From Paracoccus sphaerophysae (GTDB taxonomy: Bacteria > Pseudomonadota > Alphaproteobacteria > Rhodobacterales > Rhodobacteraceae), in NCBI RefSeq assembly GCF_000763805.1, contig NZ_JRKS01000005.1, forward strand, positions 25,023 to 89,022: a stretch of DNA of 64,000 bases, in the 5' to 3' direction. Below the pieces are notes generated by a model. The model made no database searches, had not been told where the DNA came from, and saw only the letters and a program-made list of their open reading frames with translations. The translations under genes and the position numbers were made by a program. Position 1 is the first letter of the stretch; the number at the start of each line of letters is the position of its first letter. Positions 55,768-64,000 of the stretch are shown one piece after another.

Positions 55768-55825
55768 GCCTTTGCGGCGGCCGGCGGCTGCGGCTAGGCT
55801 GCGGCCAGACGAACAGGGACCCCTC

Positions 55826-57490
55826 ATGCTGACCGATATCGAGATCGCGCGCGCGGCCGCCCGAAAGAACATCGCCGAGATCGCCGCGCGGCTGGACATC
55901 GGGGCGGGCGACATCCTGCCCTATGGCCACGACAAGGCCAAGATTTCGCGCGACTTCATCGCCGGGCTGGACGGCGCCCCGCCGGGCCGGCTGATCCTCG
56001 TGACGGCGATCAACCCGACCCCCGCGGGCGAAGGCAAGACCACCACCACCGTAGGCCTGGGCGACGCGCTGAACCGCATCGGCAAGCGGGCGACGGTCTG
56101 CATCCGCGAGGCCTCGCTGGGGCCGAACTTCGGGATGAAGGGCGGGGCGGCCGGGGGCGGGCGCGCCCAGGTGGTGCCGATGGAGGACATGAACCTCCAT
56201 TTCACCGGCGATTTCCACGCCATCACCAGCGCCCACAACCTGCTGGCGGCGATGATCGACAACCATATCCACTGGGGCAACGCGCTGGACATCGACCTGC
56301 GCCGTGTGACCTGGCGGCGGGTCATGGACATGAATGACCGGGTCCTGCGCGACATCGTGCTGGGGCTGGGCGGGCCGGCCAACGGGACGCCGCGCGAGGG
56401 CGGCTTCGACATCACCGTCGCCTCCGAGGTGATGGCGATCCTGTGTCTCGCCAGCGACCTGGCCGACCTGCAGGACCGGCTGGGCCGGATCATCGTCGCC
56501 CGCACCCGCGACGGCCGCCCGGTCACGGCGCGCGCGCTGCAGGCCGACGGCGCGATGACGGTGCTGCTGCGCGACGCCTTGCTGCCGAACCTGGTGCAGA
56601 CGCTGGAAAACAACCCGGCGCTGGTTCATGGCGGCCCGTTCGCCAACATCGCCCATGGCTGCAATTCGGTGATCGCCACACGGACCGCGCTGGCGCTGTC
56701 AGATTACGTGGTGACCGAGGCGGGCTTCGGCGCCGATCTGGGGGCCGAGAAATTCCTGAACATCAAGTGCCGCAAGGCCGGGCTCGCGCCGTCGGCGGTG
56801 GTGCTGGTGGCGACGGTGCGGGCGCTGAAGATGAACGGCGGCGTGGCCAAGTCCGACCTGGGGACCGAGAACGTCGCGGCCGTCCGCGCCGGGGCGGTGA
56901 ACCTGACCCGGCATATCGAGAACCTGCGCCTGTTCGGCGTGCCGCTAGTGGTGGCGATCAACCATTTCGCCACTGACACCGACGCCGAGATCGCCGCGGT
57001 GAGCGACATCTGCGACGGGCTGGGCGTGCGCGCGATCCTGTGCCGGCACTGGGCCGAGGGCGGCGCCGGGGCCGAGGCGCTGGCCCGCGAGGTCGTCCGG
57101 CTGGCGGCGGAGCCGTCGGATTTCACGACGCTCTATCCCGACGAGATGCCGCTGTGGGACAAGATCGGCACCATCGCCCGCCGCATCTATCGCGCCGATC
57201 ACGTCGAGGCGCCCCCCGCGGTGCGCAAGCAGCTGGACGACTGGCAGGCGGATCACGGCCACCTGCCGGTCTGCATGGCCAAGACGCAATACAGCTTTTC
57301 GGCCGATCCTGCCGCGCTGGGCGCGCCCTCGGGCTTCACCCTGCCGATCCGCGAGGTGCGGCTGGCGGCGGGCGCGGGCTTCGTGGTGGCGATCTGCGGC
57401 GACGTGATGACCATGCCGGGCCTGCCGCGAGAACCGGCGGCGAACCGGATCGGGCTGGATGCCGACGGCAATGTCGAGGGGCTGTTCTGA
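55826..57490 (+). CDS. fhs: Formate-tetrahydrofolate ligase
   Basis: ATP-dependent enzyme of 554 residues that makes 10-formyl-THF from formate and THF, feeding purine and formyl-Met synthesis and detoxifying formate. Motifs: [20 protein letters not shown] near residue 60 (phosphate loop), [20 protein letters not shown] near residue 92, [20 protein letters not shown] and [13 protein letters not shown]. The ATG at 55826 is chosen because the following [11 protein letters not shown] is the standard start. The leader upstream is highly structured. It is followed by GAF-domain and YigZ-family genes on the same strand. Confidence 0.97.
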   Translation: MLTDIEIARAAARKNIAEIAARLDIGAGDILPYGHDKAKISRDFIAGLDGAPPGRLILVTAINPTPAGEGKTTTTVGLGDALNRIGKRATVCIREASLGPNFGMKGGAAGGGRAQVVPMEDMNLHFTGDFHAITSAHNLLAAMIDNHIHWGNALDIDLRRVTWRRVMDMNDRVLRDIVLGLGGPANGTPREGGFDITVASEVMAILCLASDLADLQDRLGRIIVARTRDGRPVTARALQADGAMTVLLRDALLPNLVQTLENNPALVHGGPFANIAHGCNSVIATRTALALSDYVVTEAGFGADLGAEKFLNIKCRKAGLAPSAVVLVATVRALKMNGGVAKSDLGTENVAAVRAGAVNLTRHIENLRLFGVPLVVAINHFATDTDAEIAAVSDICDGLGVRAILCRHWAEGGAGAEALAREVVRLAAEPSDFTTLYPDEMPLWDKIGTIARRIYRADHVEAPPAVRKQLDDWQADHGHLPVCMAKTQYSFSADPAALGAPSGFTLPIREVRLAAGAGFVVAICGDVMTMPGLPREPAANRIGLDADGNVEGLF

Positions 57491-57516
57491 CGGCTGCGCA
57501 GCGGAAAGGAGATCGC

Positions 57517-58002
57517 ATGACCGATGCGGCGGACGAAACGGCGCTCGCCGACGCGCTGGCCGACCCCGACCTGACCGTGGCGCTGGCGGCGCTCGACGCG
57601 CTGGTGCAGCGCCGGGTGGGCGCGCGGCTGTTCACGGTGATGGCCTTCGACGCCACGACCGGGATCAGCCGCCGCATCTGGACCAACGCCCCCGAGGTCT
57701 ATCCGGTCGACGGCGAAAAGCCCCTGCCGCAGAACGACTGGACGCGGCAGGTGATCGTGCAGCGCCGCGCGTGGGTCGCCAATACGCCGGCCGAGGTGGC
57801 CGAGATGCTGTTCGATCACGCCACCATCGCCGCGCTGGGCTGCGGCGCGGCCCTGAACCTGCCGGTGGTGGTAGCGGATCAGGTGATCGGCACGCTGAAC
57901 CTGCTGGACGCGGCCGGCCATTTCACCCCCGCCCGGCTGGCGGCGGCTCACACGCTGCGCCTGCCCGGCGCGGCCGTCCTGCTGCGCGCGCGGCTGGGCT
58001 GA
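57517..58002 (+). CDS. GAF-domain protein
   Basis: Cytosolic protein of 161 residues that is essentially one GAF domain: LDALVQRRVGARLFTVMAFD, WTNAPEVYPVDGEKPL, VANTPAEVAEMLFDHATIAA and CGAALNLPVVVADQVIGTLN. GAF domains bind small ligands or heme; the single-domain form occurs in alphaproteobacteria near amidohydrolases or fhs. AAAGGAG precedes the ATG. The ligand is unknown. Only six bases separate it from the next gene. Confidence 0.82.
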   Translation: MTDAADETALADALADPDLTVALAALDALVQRRVGARLFTVMAFDATTGISRRIWTNAPEVYPVDGEKPLPQNDWTRQVIVQRRAWVANTPAEVAEMLFDHATIAALGCGAALNLPVVVADQVIGTLNLLDAAGHFTPARLAAAHTLRLPGAAVLLRARLG

Positions 58003-58008
58003 GCGGCA

Positions 58009-58380
58009 ATGGCGCTGACGGTTTTCGACAAGATCATCTCGGATCGTGGCTCGGTCTATGCGGTGTCGGGCGGGCCGGTCACGGACCGCGCCGGTATCGA
58101 CGCGATGCTGGCCGAGCTGACCTCGACGCGGCGCTTCGCCAAGGCCACGCATCATTCCTGGGCCGCGATCCTGGACGAACCGCTCAAGGCCGATGACGGC
58201 GAAGCGGGCGCCGGCGCGATCATCCTGCGGATGCTGGAAAGCGAGGGGCTGACCGGGCATCTGGTGATCGTCACCCGCTGGTATGGCGGCAAGCACCTGG
58301 GCGGCGACCGCTTTCGCCACGTGATCGGCGCGGTGCGGCATTACCTGGCGCACCGTCCGCGACCCGGCGGTGGGAACTAG
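58009..58380 (+). CDS. YigZ/IMPACT-family (UPF0029) protein
   Basis: Product of 123 residues comprising the N-terminal IMPACT domain only: KIISDRGSVYAVSGGPV, TRRFAKATHHSWAAILD, DDGEAGAGAIILRMLESEGL and VTRWYGGKHLGGDRFRHVI. Full-length YigZ proteins are about 200 residues, so the C-terminal domain is absent. Family members may bind RNA or act in translation stress, but no function is established. It lies after the GAF gene and just before a minus-strand tRNA. Confidence 0.82.
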   Translation: MALTVFDKIISDRGSVYAVSGGPVTDRAGIDAMLAELTSTRRFAKATHHSWAAILDEPLKADDGEAGAGAIILRMLESEGLTGHLVIVTRWYGGKHLGGDRFRHVIGAVRHYLAHRPRPGGGN

Positions 58381-58388
58381 TTCGGGAT

Positions 58389-58464
58389 TGGTAGGCCCGG
58401 AGGGACTTGAACCCCCAACCAAGGCGTTATGAGCGCCCTGCTCTGACCATTGAGCTACAGGCCC
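58389..58464 (-). tRNA. tRNA with CAT anticodon, probably tRNA-Ile2
   Basis: 76-base cloverleaf on the minus strand with encoded CCA: acceptor GGGCCTG/CGGGCCT, D arm AGCTCAATGGTCAGAGC, anticodon stem GGCG/CGCC with loop CTCATAA, T arm GGGGGTTCAAGTCCCTC. The variable and anticodon-arm pattern (GCTCATAACGCCTTGGTTG) matches tRNA-Ile whose C34 is converted to lysidine, rather than elongator Met, but the two are hard to separate by eye. Confidence 0.9.
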
Positions 58465-58599
58465 GCCGCGACCTGCCTAGGCGGCGGCGGGGATCGGGTC
58501 AAGCGGGTGCTGACCGGAACCTGCGCCCGTGCGGGCGGGCGAGATTGCCTGTCCAGCGGCGTTCCGCTATCCCCTGCGCAAACCTCACAGGGGGATCTG

Positions 58600-59643
58600 A
58601 TGACCAGCGAACAGGGACTGACCTATGCGGCGGCGGGCGTCGACATCGACGCGGGCAATGCGCTGGTCGAACGGATCAAACCCGCCGCGAAGGCGACCGA
58701 CCGTCCCGGGGTCATGGCGGGCCTGGGCGGCTTCGGCGCGCTGTTCGACCCGCGGGCGGCGGGGTATCAGGACCCGGTTCTGGTGGCCGCGACCGATGGC
58801 GTCGGCACCAAGCTCAAGATCGCCATCGAGACCGGCGAGGTCGACGGCGTCGGCATCGACCTGGTTGCGATGTGCGTGAACGACCTCGTGTGTCAGGGCG
58901 CCGAGCCGCTGTTCTTCCTGGATTATTTTGCCACCGGCAAGCTGGACGTCGATCAGGCCGCCCGGGTGGTGGAAGGCATCGCCGAGGGCTGCCGCCGGGC
59001 CGGCGCGGCGCTGATCGGCGGCGAGACGGCCGAGATGCCGGGGATGTATCACGGCGGCGATTTCGACCTGGCGGGCTTCGCCGTCGGCGCGATGGAACGC
59101 GGCGCGCATCTGCCGCAGGGCGTGGCCGAGGGCGACGTGCTGCTGGCGCTGGGGTCGGACGGGGTCCATTCGAACGGCTATTCGCTGGTCCGCAAGGTGG
59201 TGGAACGCAGCGGGCTGGCGTGGGACGCGAGCTCGCCCTTTGCCAAGGGGGCGCTGGGGCGCACGCTGCTGACGCCCACGCGGATCTATGTCCGCCCGGT
59301 CCTCGCGGCGATCCGCGCCGGCGGGGTGCGGGCCGCGGCCCACATCACCGGCGGCGGGATCACCGAGAACCTGCCGCGCGTCCTGCCCGAGGGCGTCGGC
59401 GCCGAGGTCGATCTGGACAGCTGGCAGGCGCCCTCGGTGTTCCGCTGGCTGGCGGACGCCGGCGACGTGCCGGAACGCGAGATGCTCAAGACCTTCAACT
59501 GCGGCGTGGGGATGATCCTGGTCGTGGCCCCTGACCGCGTCAAGGCACTGACCGAGCTACTGCGGGCCGAGGGCGAGACCGTGCGCACCATCGGCGAGGT
59601 CGGCGGCGGGCACGGTGTAGGCTATACCGGCACGCTGTGGTGA
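58600..59643 (+). CDS. purM: Phosphoribosylformylglycinamidine cyclo-ligase (AIR synthetase)
   Basis: Fifth step of purine synthesis: ATP-dependent closure of FGAM to AIR. Product of 347 residues with [20 protein letters not shown] at the start, [18 protein letters not shown] near residue 65, [13 protein letters not shown] near residue 140, [17 protein letters not shown] near residue 185 and [16 protein letters not shown]. The ATG at 58600 has AGGGGG upstream. It overlaps purN by four bases (GTGA). Confidence 0.97.
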   Translation: MTSEQGLTYAAAGVDIDAGNALVERIKPAAKATDRPGVMAGLGGFGALFDPRAAGYQDPVLVAATDGVGTKLKIAIETGEVDGVGIDLVAMCVNDLVCQGAEPLFFLDYFATGKLDVDQAARVVEGIAEGCRRAGAALIGGETAEMPGMYHGGDFDLAGFAVGAMERGAHLPQGVAEGDVLLALGSDGVHSNGYSLVRKVVERSGLAWDASSPFAKGALGRTLLTPTRIYVRPVLAAIRAGGVRAAAHITGGGITENLPRVLPEGVGAEVDLDSWQAPSVFRWLADAGDVPEREMLKTFNCGVGMILVVAPDRVKALTELLRAEGETVRTIGEVGGGHGVGYTGTLW

Positions 59644-60242
59644 CGGGCCGGGCGCCGAAACGGGTCGCGATCCTGATTTCGGGGGGCGGGTCGAACATGG
59701 TCGCGCTGGCCGACAGCATGACCGGGGACCACCCGGCGTGCCCGGTCTTGGTGCTGTCCAACGATCCGGCCGCCGCCGGGCTGACCAGGGCGGCCGCGCG
59801 CGGCATCCCGACCGCCGCGGTGGATCACCGCGGGTTTCGCGGCGACCGGGCGGCGTTCGAGGCCGAACTGCTCATGCCCCTGCTGGCGGCAGAGCCCGAT
59901 ATCGTCTGCCTCGCCGGCTTCATGCGCATCCTCACGCCCGCCTTCGTCGACCGCTTCGCCGGCCGGCTGCTGAACATCCACCCCTCGCTGCTACCGAAAT
60001 ATCCGGGGCTCCACACCCATGCCCGCGCCATCGAGGCCGGCGACGCCGAGGCTGGCGCGACCGTGCACCTGGTCACGCGGGTGCTGGACGAAGGCCCGAT
60101 CCTCGGCCAGGCGCGGGTTCCGGTCCAGCCGGACGACACGCCCGAGACGCTCGCCGCCCGCGTCCTGACCGCCGAACACCGGCTGTATCCGGCCGTCCTG
60201 CGCCGCTTCGCGACCGGCGACACGACCCGCGTCGACCTCTGA
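59640..60242 (+). CDS. purN: Phosphoribosylglycinamide formyltransferase
   Basis: Transfers the formyl group of 10-formyl-THF to GAR in purine synthesis; the donor is the product of Fhs encoded just upstream. Product of 200 residues from a GTG overlapping the purM stop. Motifs: [17 protein letters not shown] near residue 10, [18 protein letters not shown] near residue 85, [20 protein letters not shown] (catalytic Asn and His) and [18 protein letters not shown] with the catalytic Asp. Confidence 0.96.
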   Translation: MTGRAPKRVAILISGGGSNMVALADSMTGDHPACPVLVLSNDPAAAGLTRAAARGIPTAAVDHRGFRGDRAAFEAELLMPLLAAEPDIVCLAGFMRILTPAFVDRFAGRLLNIHPSLLPKYPGLHTHARAIEAGDAEAGATVHLVTRVLDEGPILGQARVPVQPDDTPETLAARVLTAEHRLYPAVLRRFATGDTTRVDL

Positions 60243-60256
60243 CTTCTTCTTTGCGA

Positions 60257-60290
60257 AAATATCCCGGGGTCCGGGGCAGTGCCCCGGTCC
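60257..60290. repeat. Dispersed GC-rich repeat, copy C
   Basis: AAAATATCCCGGGGTCC, then CCGGGGC-AGT-GCCCCGG. It lies between the convergent ends of purN and livM, the same context as copies A and B. Confidence 0.7.
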
Positions 60291-60300
60291 GACGGTCCCC

Positions 60301-61644
60301 TCAACGCTCCGGCAACAGCCCCCGCGGCGCGAAGCGCAGCACCAGCAGCAGCACCAGCCCCATCGCGACATAGCGCATCTGCGGGGCGCTTTCGATCAGG
60401 TGGCGGCGCAGCCCGCCTTCGGACAGCGGCAGGGTCAGCAGGGACATGAGCGCCGGGCCCCAGACCTCGGCCTTGATCCACAAGAACCAGATCAGCAGCG
60501 CGCCCAGCACCGCGCCCCAGTTGTTCCCCGACCCGCCGACGATCACCATCACCCAGATCAGGAAGGTATAGCGCAGCGGGTTATAGCCGCCCGGCGCCAT
60601 CAGCCCGTCCAGCGTCACCATCATCGCGCCCGACAGGCCGATCACGGCCGACCCCAGCACGAACAGCTGCAGGTGCCGGCGGGTGACGTTCTTGCCCATC
60701 GCGGCGGCGGCGGTTTCGTTGTCGCGAATGGCGCGCATCATCCGGCCCCAGGGCGAATACAGCGCCAGTTGCGACAGCAGGATCAGAGTCAGCACCACGG
60801 CGACGAAGATCGCCGTGTAGCACAGCTTGACATAGATCCCGGACGCGGTCGCCGCATCCATCCCCCAGCGTGCGGCGGCGGCCACGAAGTCGGGGTTTGA
60901 CTGCAGCGCCAGCTCGTAGGGCACCGGGCGGGGCACGCCGGTCATGTTCAGCACCCCGCGCGCCAGCCAGCCCTCGTTCTTGAGGATGGCGACGATGATC
61001 TCGCCGATCCCCAGCGTGGCGATGGCGAGATAGTCGGACCGCAGCCCCAGCGCGACCTTTCCCACGCCCCAGGCGGCAATGGCGGCCAGCAGCATGCCGA
61101 CCGGCCAGCTCATCAGGATCGGCAGGCCGAGGCCGCCGATATTGCCCGCCTCGGCGGGGTTGTTGGCCTCGATCGCCGTCACCGCCGGGTCAAACGCCAT
61201 GCGGGTCAGCACATAGCCCACGATCAGGACCAGGGCCGCGCCCCAGAACCGCAGCCCTCGGCTCAGCCGGTTGGCGGCGACGATGGCCAGCACAAGCGTT
61301 GCGAGGCCCACCGCAAGCGCGAGGATCAGCCGCGGCCCGCCCGCGGCCCAGGCGCCCGCGACCGGCGGGGTCGAGATCAGGATCGGCGCCAGCCCGCCCA
61401 GCGCGACGAAGCCCACGACGCCGGCGTTGAAGAGGCCCCCATAGCCCCAGATCATGTTGACCCCCAGCGCGGTCACGGCCGAGATCAGCCCCATGTTGAG
61501 GATCGACAGCGCGCTGTTCCACGACCCCGAGAACATCGCGTTGCGGGTCGCGCCCTCCAGCACGAACAGCACGGCGATGATCAGGAACAGCAGCAGGCCG
61601 CGCAGCGGGCTGGAGGAGGTGTCGGCCTGGCGGGTGGTGGACAT
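60301..61644 (-). CDS. livM: Branched-chain amino-acid ABC transporter permease LivM
   Basis: Inner-membrane permease of 447 residues with ten or more hydrophobic segments. GLISAVTALGVNMIWGYGGLF near residue 55, GLRSDYLAIATLGIGEIIVA near residue 200, SPWGRMMRAIRDNETAAAAMG near residue 290 and GAMMVTLDGLMAPGGYNPL are LivM hallmarks. It is longer than E. coli LivM because of extra helices near residues 90-170. It transports Leu/Ile/Val or a related substrate with the proteins encoded upstream. It is the last gene of the minus-strand liv operon. Confidence 0.92.
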   Translation of the reverse strand: MSTTRQADTSSSPLRGLLLFLIIAVLFVLEGATRNAMFSGSWNSALSILNMGLISAVTALGVNMIWGYGGLFNAGVVGFVALGGLAPILISTPPVAGAWAAGGPRLILALAVGLATLVLAIVAANRLSRGLRFWGAALVLIVGYVLTRMAFDPAVTAIEANNPAEAGNIGGLGLPILMSWPVGMLLAAIAAWGVGKVALGLRSDYLAIATLGIGEIIVAILKNEGWLARGVLNMTGVPRPVPYELALQSNPDFVAAAARWGMDAATASGIYVKLCYTAIFVAVVLTLILLSQLALYSPWGRMMRAIRDNETAAAAMGKNVTRRHLQLFVLGSAVIGLSGAMMVTLDGLMAPGGYNPLRYTFLIWVMVIVGGSGNNWGAVLGALLIWFLWIKAEVWGPALMSLLTLPLSEGGLRRHLIESAPQMRYVAMGLVLLLVLRFAPRGLLPER

Positions 61645-61655
61645 GGGGACCTCGC

Positions 61656-62657
61656 TCAGTAGGCTTTGCCGCGGAACAGCCCGGTGGGCCGCACCAGCAG
61701 GACGACGATCAGGATGACGAAGCTGATCGCCAGCTTGTATTCGGTGCCCAGCATCTGCAGCAGGCCGGTCGGCTCGAAGCCCAGGTATTCGGCGATCTTC
61801 TTCCAGGGATAGGTCAGCGCGACCTCGGAAAAGGCGATCAGGAAGCCGCCGGCGATGGCGCCCATCGGGTTACCGAGGCCGCCGACGATGGCGGCCGCAA
61901 AGATCGGCAGCAGGATCTGGAAATAGTTGAACGCCTTGAACGACTTGTCGAGCCCGTAGAGCGTCCCGGCCGTCACCGCCAGCGCGGTGGCGATGATCCA
62001 GGTCAGGCGCACCACGCGGTCCGGGTCGATGCCCGACAGCAGCGCCAGGTCCTCGTTGTCGGCATAGGCGCGCATCGCCTTGCCCGAGCGGGTGCGGTTA
62101 AGGAACCAGAACAGCGCCCAGACGGCGAGCGCCGCGACCACCAGGGTGATGACCTGGGTGGTGCGCAGCGACAGGCCCTCGGCGAGGCCGGTCCATTTCT
62201 TGAACTCGGCGACCGAGACGACGAAGCGGGCGCCGTCGGCGAACTGGATCTCGCCGACACCGATCAGCAGGCGGGTCAGCCCGTTCATCACGAACATCAC
62301 CCCGACCGAGGCCATCACCACCACGATCGGCGCCGCCTTGATGCGGCGGTAATGGCGATACACCCAGCGGTCGGTCAGCAGCACCAGCACCGCCGTCAGG
62401 GCGATGGCGACGGGCAGGGCCAGCAGGGCGGTGGGCAGCGGGCCGAAGCTGACCCCCATCGCCTGCAGCCCCCAGGTCAGCAGGATCACGATGGCGGTGC
62501 CGAAGGCCATCGTGTCGCCGTGGGCAAAGTTGGAAAACCGCAGGATGCCATAGATCAGCGTCACCCCCAGCGCCCCCAGCGCCAGCTGCGCGCCATAGGA
62601 CGTGGCGGGGATCACCACGAAGTTCAGGATCGCCACGAGGGCGTTCATCAGGTCCAT
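61656..62657 (-). CDS. livH: Branched-chain amino-acid ABC transporter permease LivH
   Basis: Inner-membrane permease of 333 residues paired with LivM. LIYGILRFSNFAHGDTMAFG near residue 35 (the conserved N-F-A-H-G), SVGVMFVMNGLTRLLIGVG near residue 120, GKAMRAYADNEDLALLSGID (loop that contacts the ATPases) and IVGGLGNPMGAIAGGFLI are typical. It is 11 bases upstream of livM and therefore co-transcribed. Substrate is by homology. Confidence 0.93.
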   Translation of the reverse strand: MDLMNALVAILNFVVIPATSYGAQLALGALGVTLIYGILRFSNFAHGDTMAFGTAIVILLTWGLQAMGVSFGPLPTALLALPVAIALTAVLVLLTDRWVYRHYRRIKAAPIVVVMASVGVMFVMNGLTRLLIGVGEIQFADGARFVVSVAEFKKWTGLAEGLSLRTTQVITLVVAALAVWALFWFLNRTRSGKAMRAYADNEDLALLSGIDPDRVVRLTWIIATALAVTAGTLYGLDKSFKAFNYFQILLPIFAAAIVGGLGNPMGAIAGGFLIAFSEVALTYPWKKIAEYLGFEPTGLLQMLGTEYKLAISFVILIVVLLVRPTGLFRGKAY

Positions 62658-62714
62658 CTGGCCTCTCTGCGGCAGTCGGGGGCAGGGGATGCGGCAGGCG
62701 TCGCGGGCATCGTC

Positions 62715-63203
62715 TCAGCTTTCGGCATGGCATGTGCCGCGCCAGGTGGTGACGCCCGACTTGCCGCTGAGCGTATAGGTGAACTTGCGGTGGTCGCGGT
62801 CGATATAGATGACCTCGGGGCCGGCGTCGAAGATCAGGGTGCGGCCGCGCTTGAAGAAATTGACCGCGACCTGCGCCCCGGCGCCGGTCATCATCGGCTT
62901 TTCCGTCCAGGGGAACTCGACCCGCACCTCGCGCCCTTCGGTGGTGGGGGCCGGCGCCGCGGCCCCGGCCCCCAGCGCGCCCGAGGCGTCCATCGGAGGC
63001 GGATCGACCGGACAGACCAGCGCCGCGACCCCCGGCGCGCCGGGGACCAGCGCGTCGGCGGGCATCGGGGTCGCCGGGTGGACATCGGCGGGATCGTGGA
63101 TCGACGGCGGCACGGCCGCATCCTGCGCTGCAGCCTGCGCCTCAGCCGCCCCCGCGCCGAGGGGCACGACAAAGGCGAAGATCAGGGCGAGGAACGGCCG
63201 CAC
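62715..63203 (-). CDS. Secreted protein of unknown function within the liv operon
   Basis: Product of 162 residues with a Sec signal peptide (MRPFLALIFAFVVPLGAGAAEA), an Ala/Pro-rich middle and a C-terminal globular part: VRVEFPWTEKPMMTGAGAQV, FFKRGRTLIFDAGPEVIYID and TYTLSGKSGVTTWRGTCHAES. No family is recognised. It lies between livF and livH in the same direction and with short gaps, so it is probably co-transcribed, but no liv function is implied by its sequence. Confidence 0.75.
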   Translation of the reverse strand: MRPFLALIFAFVVPLGAGAAEAQAAAQDAAVPPSIHDPADVHPATPMPADALVPGAPGVAALVCPVDPPPMDASGALGAGAAAPAPTTEGREVRVEFPWTEKPMMTGAGAQVAVNFFKRGRTLIFDAGPEVIYIDRDHRKFTYTLSGKSGVTTWRGTCHAES

Positions 63204-63207
63204 GTCC

Positions 63208-63918
63208 TTAGCCCCCCAGGAAGGTGCGGCGGACCTCGGGGTCGGCCATCAGCTCGGCGCCCGAGCCGGTATAGCGGTTCGCGCCCTGCACCAGCACATA
63301 GCCGACATCGGCGATCTCGAGCGCCTGGCGGGCATTCTGTTCGACCATCAGGATGGAGATGCCGGTGCGGGCGATCTCGATGATCCGGTCGAACAGCTCG
63401 TCCATGACGATGGGCGAGACCCCGGCGGTCGGCTCGTCCAGCATCAGGAGCTTCGGCTGGGTCATCAGCGCGCGGCCGACGGCGACCTGCTGGCGCTGGC
63501 CGCCCGACAGCTCGCCGGCGTTCTGGCGGCGCTTGTCGGCGACGGCAGGGAACAGGTGATAGACCTGGTCCAGCGTGGCGCGGAAATCGTCGTCGCGGAT
63601 ATAGGCGCCCATTTCCAGGTTCTCCTCGACCGTCATGGTCGGGAAGACGTTGGCGGTCTGCGGCACGAAGCCCATGCCGCGCCTGACGCGGTCCTGCGGC
63701 GACAGCCCGGCAATGTCCTGGCCATCCAGCGTGACCTGGCCCTCGCGCAGGTCCAGCATCCCGAAGACGGCCTTCATCGCGGTGGATTTTCCGGCCCCGT
63801 TCGGGCCGACGATGACGGCGATCTGGCCCTTGTCGACGGCGATGTCGCAGCCATGCAGGATGTCGGCCTTGCCATAGCCGCCCCGCATCCCGGTGGCCGA
63901 GAGATAGGGAAGGGTCAT
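63208..63918 (-). CDS. livF: Branched-chain amino-acid ABC transporter ATP-binding protein LivF
   Basis: Cytosolic ATPase of 236 residues. Walker A IVGPNGAGKSTAMKAVFGML near residue 35, signature GELSGGQRQQVAVGRALM near residue 135, Walker B LLMLDEPTAGVSPIVMDELF and the switch His region MVEQNARQALEIADVGYVL are canonical; the sequence lines up with LivF rather than LivG. The start MTLPYLSATG at 63918 is chosen because it overlaps the upstream stop (ATGA); the longer frame upstream is unlikely. Confidence 0.93.
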   Translation of the reverse strand: MTLPYLSATGMRGGYGKADILHGCDIAVDKGQIAVIVGPNGAGKSTAMKAVFGMLDLREGQVTLDGQDIAGLSPQDRVRRGMGFVPQTANVFPTMTVEENLEMGAYIRDDDFRATLDQVYHLFPAVADKRRQNAGELSGGQRQQVAVGRALMTQPKLLMLDEPTAGVSPIVMDELFDRIIEIARTGISILMVEQNARQALEIADVGYVLVQGANRYTGSGAELMADPEVRRTFLGG

Positions 63919-64000
63919 GGCCGCCGCCCCGCGTCGTCGGAGAGCACCGTGCCCGGATCGTCGAGGGGCGCCAGATTGGGCGGCGGCCATGACCCTTCCC
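63907..64000. repeat. Perfect 23-bp inverted repeat at the window edge
   Basis: The 23 bases at 63907-63929 (beginning GGGAAGGGTCATGG) reappear in inverted orientation at 63978-64000, with 48 bases between. The arms contain the livF start codon and its surroundings. Either a real foldback sequence or an assembly artefact. Confidence 0.8.
63915..64000 (-). CDS. C-terminal tail of the upstream liv gene (probably livG), partial
   Basis: The open frame that ends at the TGA overlapping the livF start reads NLAPLDDPGTVLSDDAGRRP and stop. Gene order predicts LivG here, but this tail is not recognisable as LivG, and the outermost 23 bases are an inverted copy of the livF start region, so the call is weak. 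Confidence 0.35.
   Translation of the reverse strand, partial: EGSWPPPNLAPLDDPGTVLSDDAGRRP

Noticed and set aside
58450..58599. Longer N-terminus for purM
   Set aside because: The open frame extends upstream into a tRNA gene; homology begins at the ATG at 58600 with a proper ribosome site.

Overview
The window looks like chromosomal DNA of a GC-rich alphaproteobacterium of the Rhodobacterales, most likely Paracoccus or a close relative. The evidence is gene content and order: a long methylsuccinyl-CoA dehydrogenase-type acyl-CoA dehydrogenase, infA-maf-RNase E/G-yacG, a B12-dependent ribonucleotide reductase (nrdJ), formate-THF ligase (fhs), purMN, a LIV-type amino-acid transporter, an NDUFS4-type complex I subunit, and a dispersed 'ATATCCCGGGG' repeat typical of this order. 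The genus is inferred, not proven.

Layout. 1-11.6 kb is ordinary core chromosome: adenine deaminase (partial), recO, a META-domain lipoprotein, the acyl-CoA dehydrogenase, a TauE-type permease, dapE with two overlapping small genes, an OmpA-family protein and the infA-maf-RNase-yacG run. A tRNA-Phe gene at 11650-11725 is an integration hot spot. Its 3' half is repeated at 28152 and, imperfectly, at 34704, which divides 11.7-34.75 kb into two tandem islands.

Island 1 (11.7-28.2 kb) has a tyrosine integrase, a small gene and an HNH protein on the minus strand. A one-way block of distal-tail and lysis genes follows: truncated DUF6950, J-like tail-tip protein, beta-helix spike, two SGNH esterases, Ig/lectin-like structural proteins, a DUF1800-DUF1501 pair without secretion signals, a GH24 lysozyme and a holin candidate. 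No capsid, portal, terminase, replication or repressor gene is present. It reads as a prophage deleted down to its host-recognition and lysis end.

Island 2 (28.2-34.75 kb) has two small orphan genes, IS110 and histidine-kinase scraps, an intact iron-type ABC importer behind a candidate iron-responsive palindrome, an hsdM fragment interrupted by a truncated IS256 element, and the N-terminal piece of a second integrase. A decayed tannase-family esterase follows it.

36.7-49.4 kb returns to housekeeping genes: M19 dipeptidase, ParA-type ATPase, CmoB-like methyltransferase, uvrB, sodC, tRNA-Arg, Bax-inhibitor-1 protein, quinone reductase, XRE regulator, hisN, mgtE and 5-formyl-THF cyclo-ligase. 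49.5-51.6 kb holds a decayed TRAP transporter with its LysR regulator. 51.7-60.2 kb is a one-carbon, nucleotide and purine block: nrdJ behind tandem NrdR-box-like sites, fhs behind a structured leader with two mutually exclusive folds, then purM-purN. 60.3-64 kb is a minus-strand liv operon running off the end of the window, where a perfect 23-bp inverted repeat may be real or an assembly fold-back.

The observations most worth following are the phage-borne DUF1800-DUF1501 pair, the headless tail/lysis island with tandem tRNA-Phe att sites, and the fhs leader.
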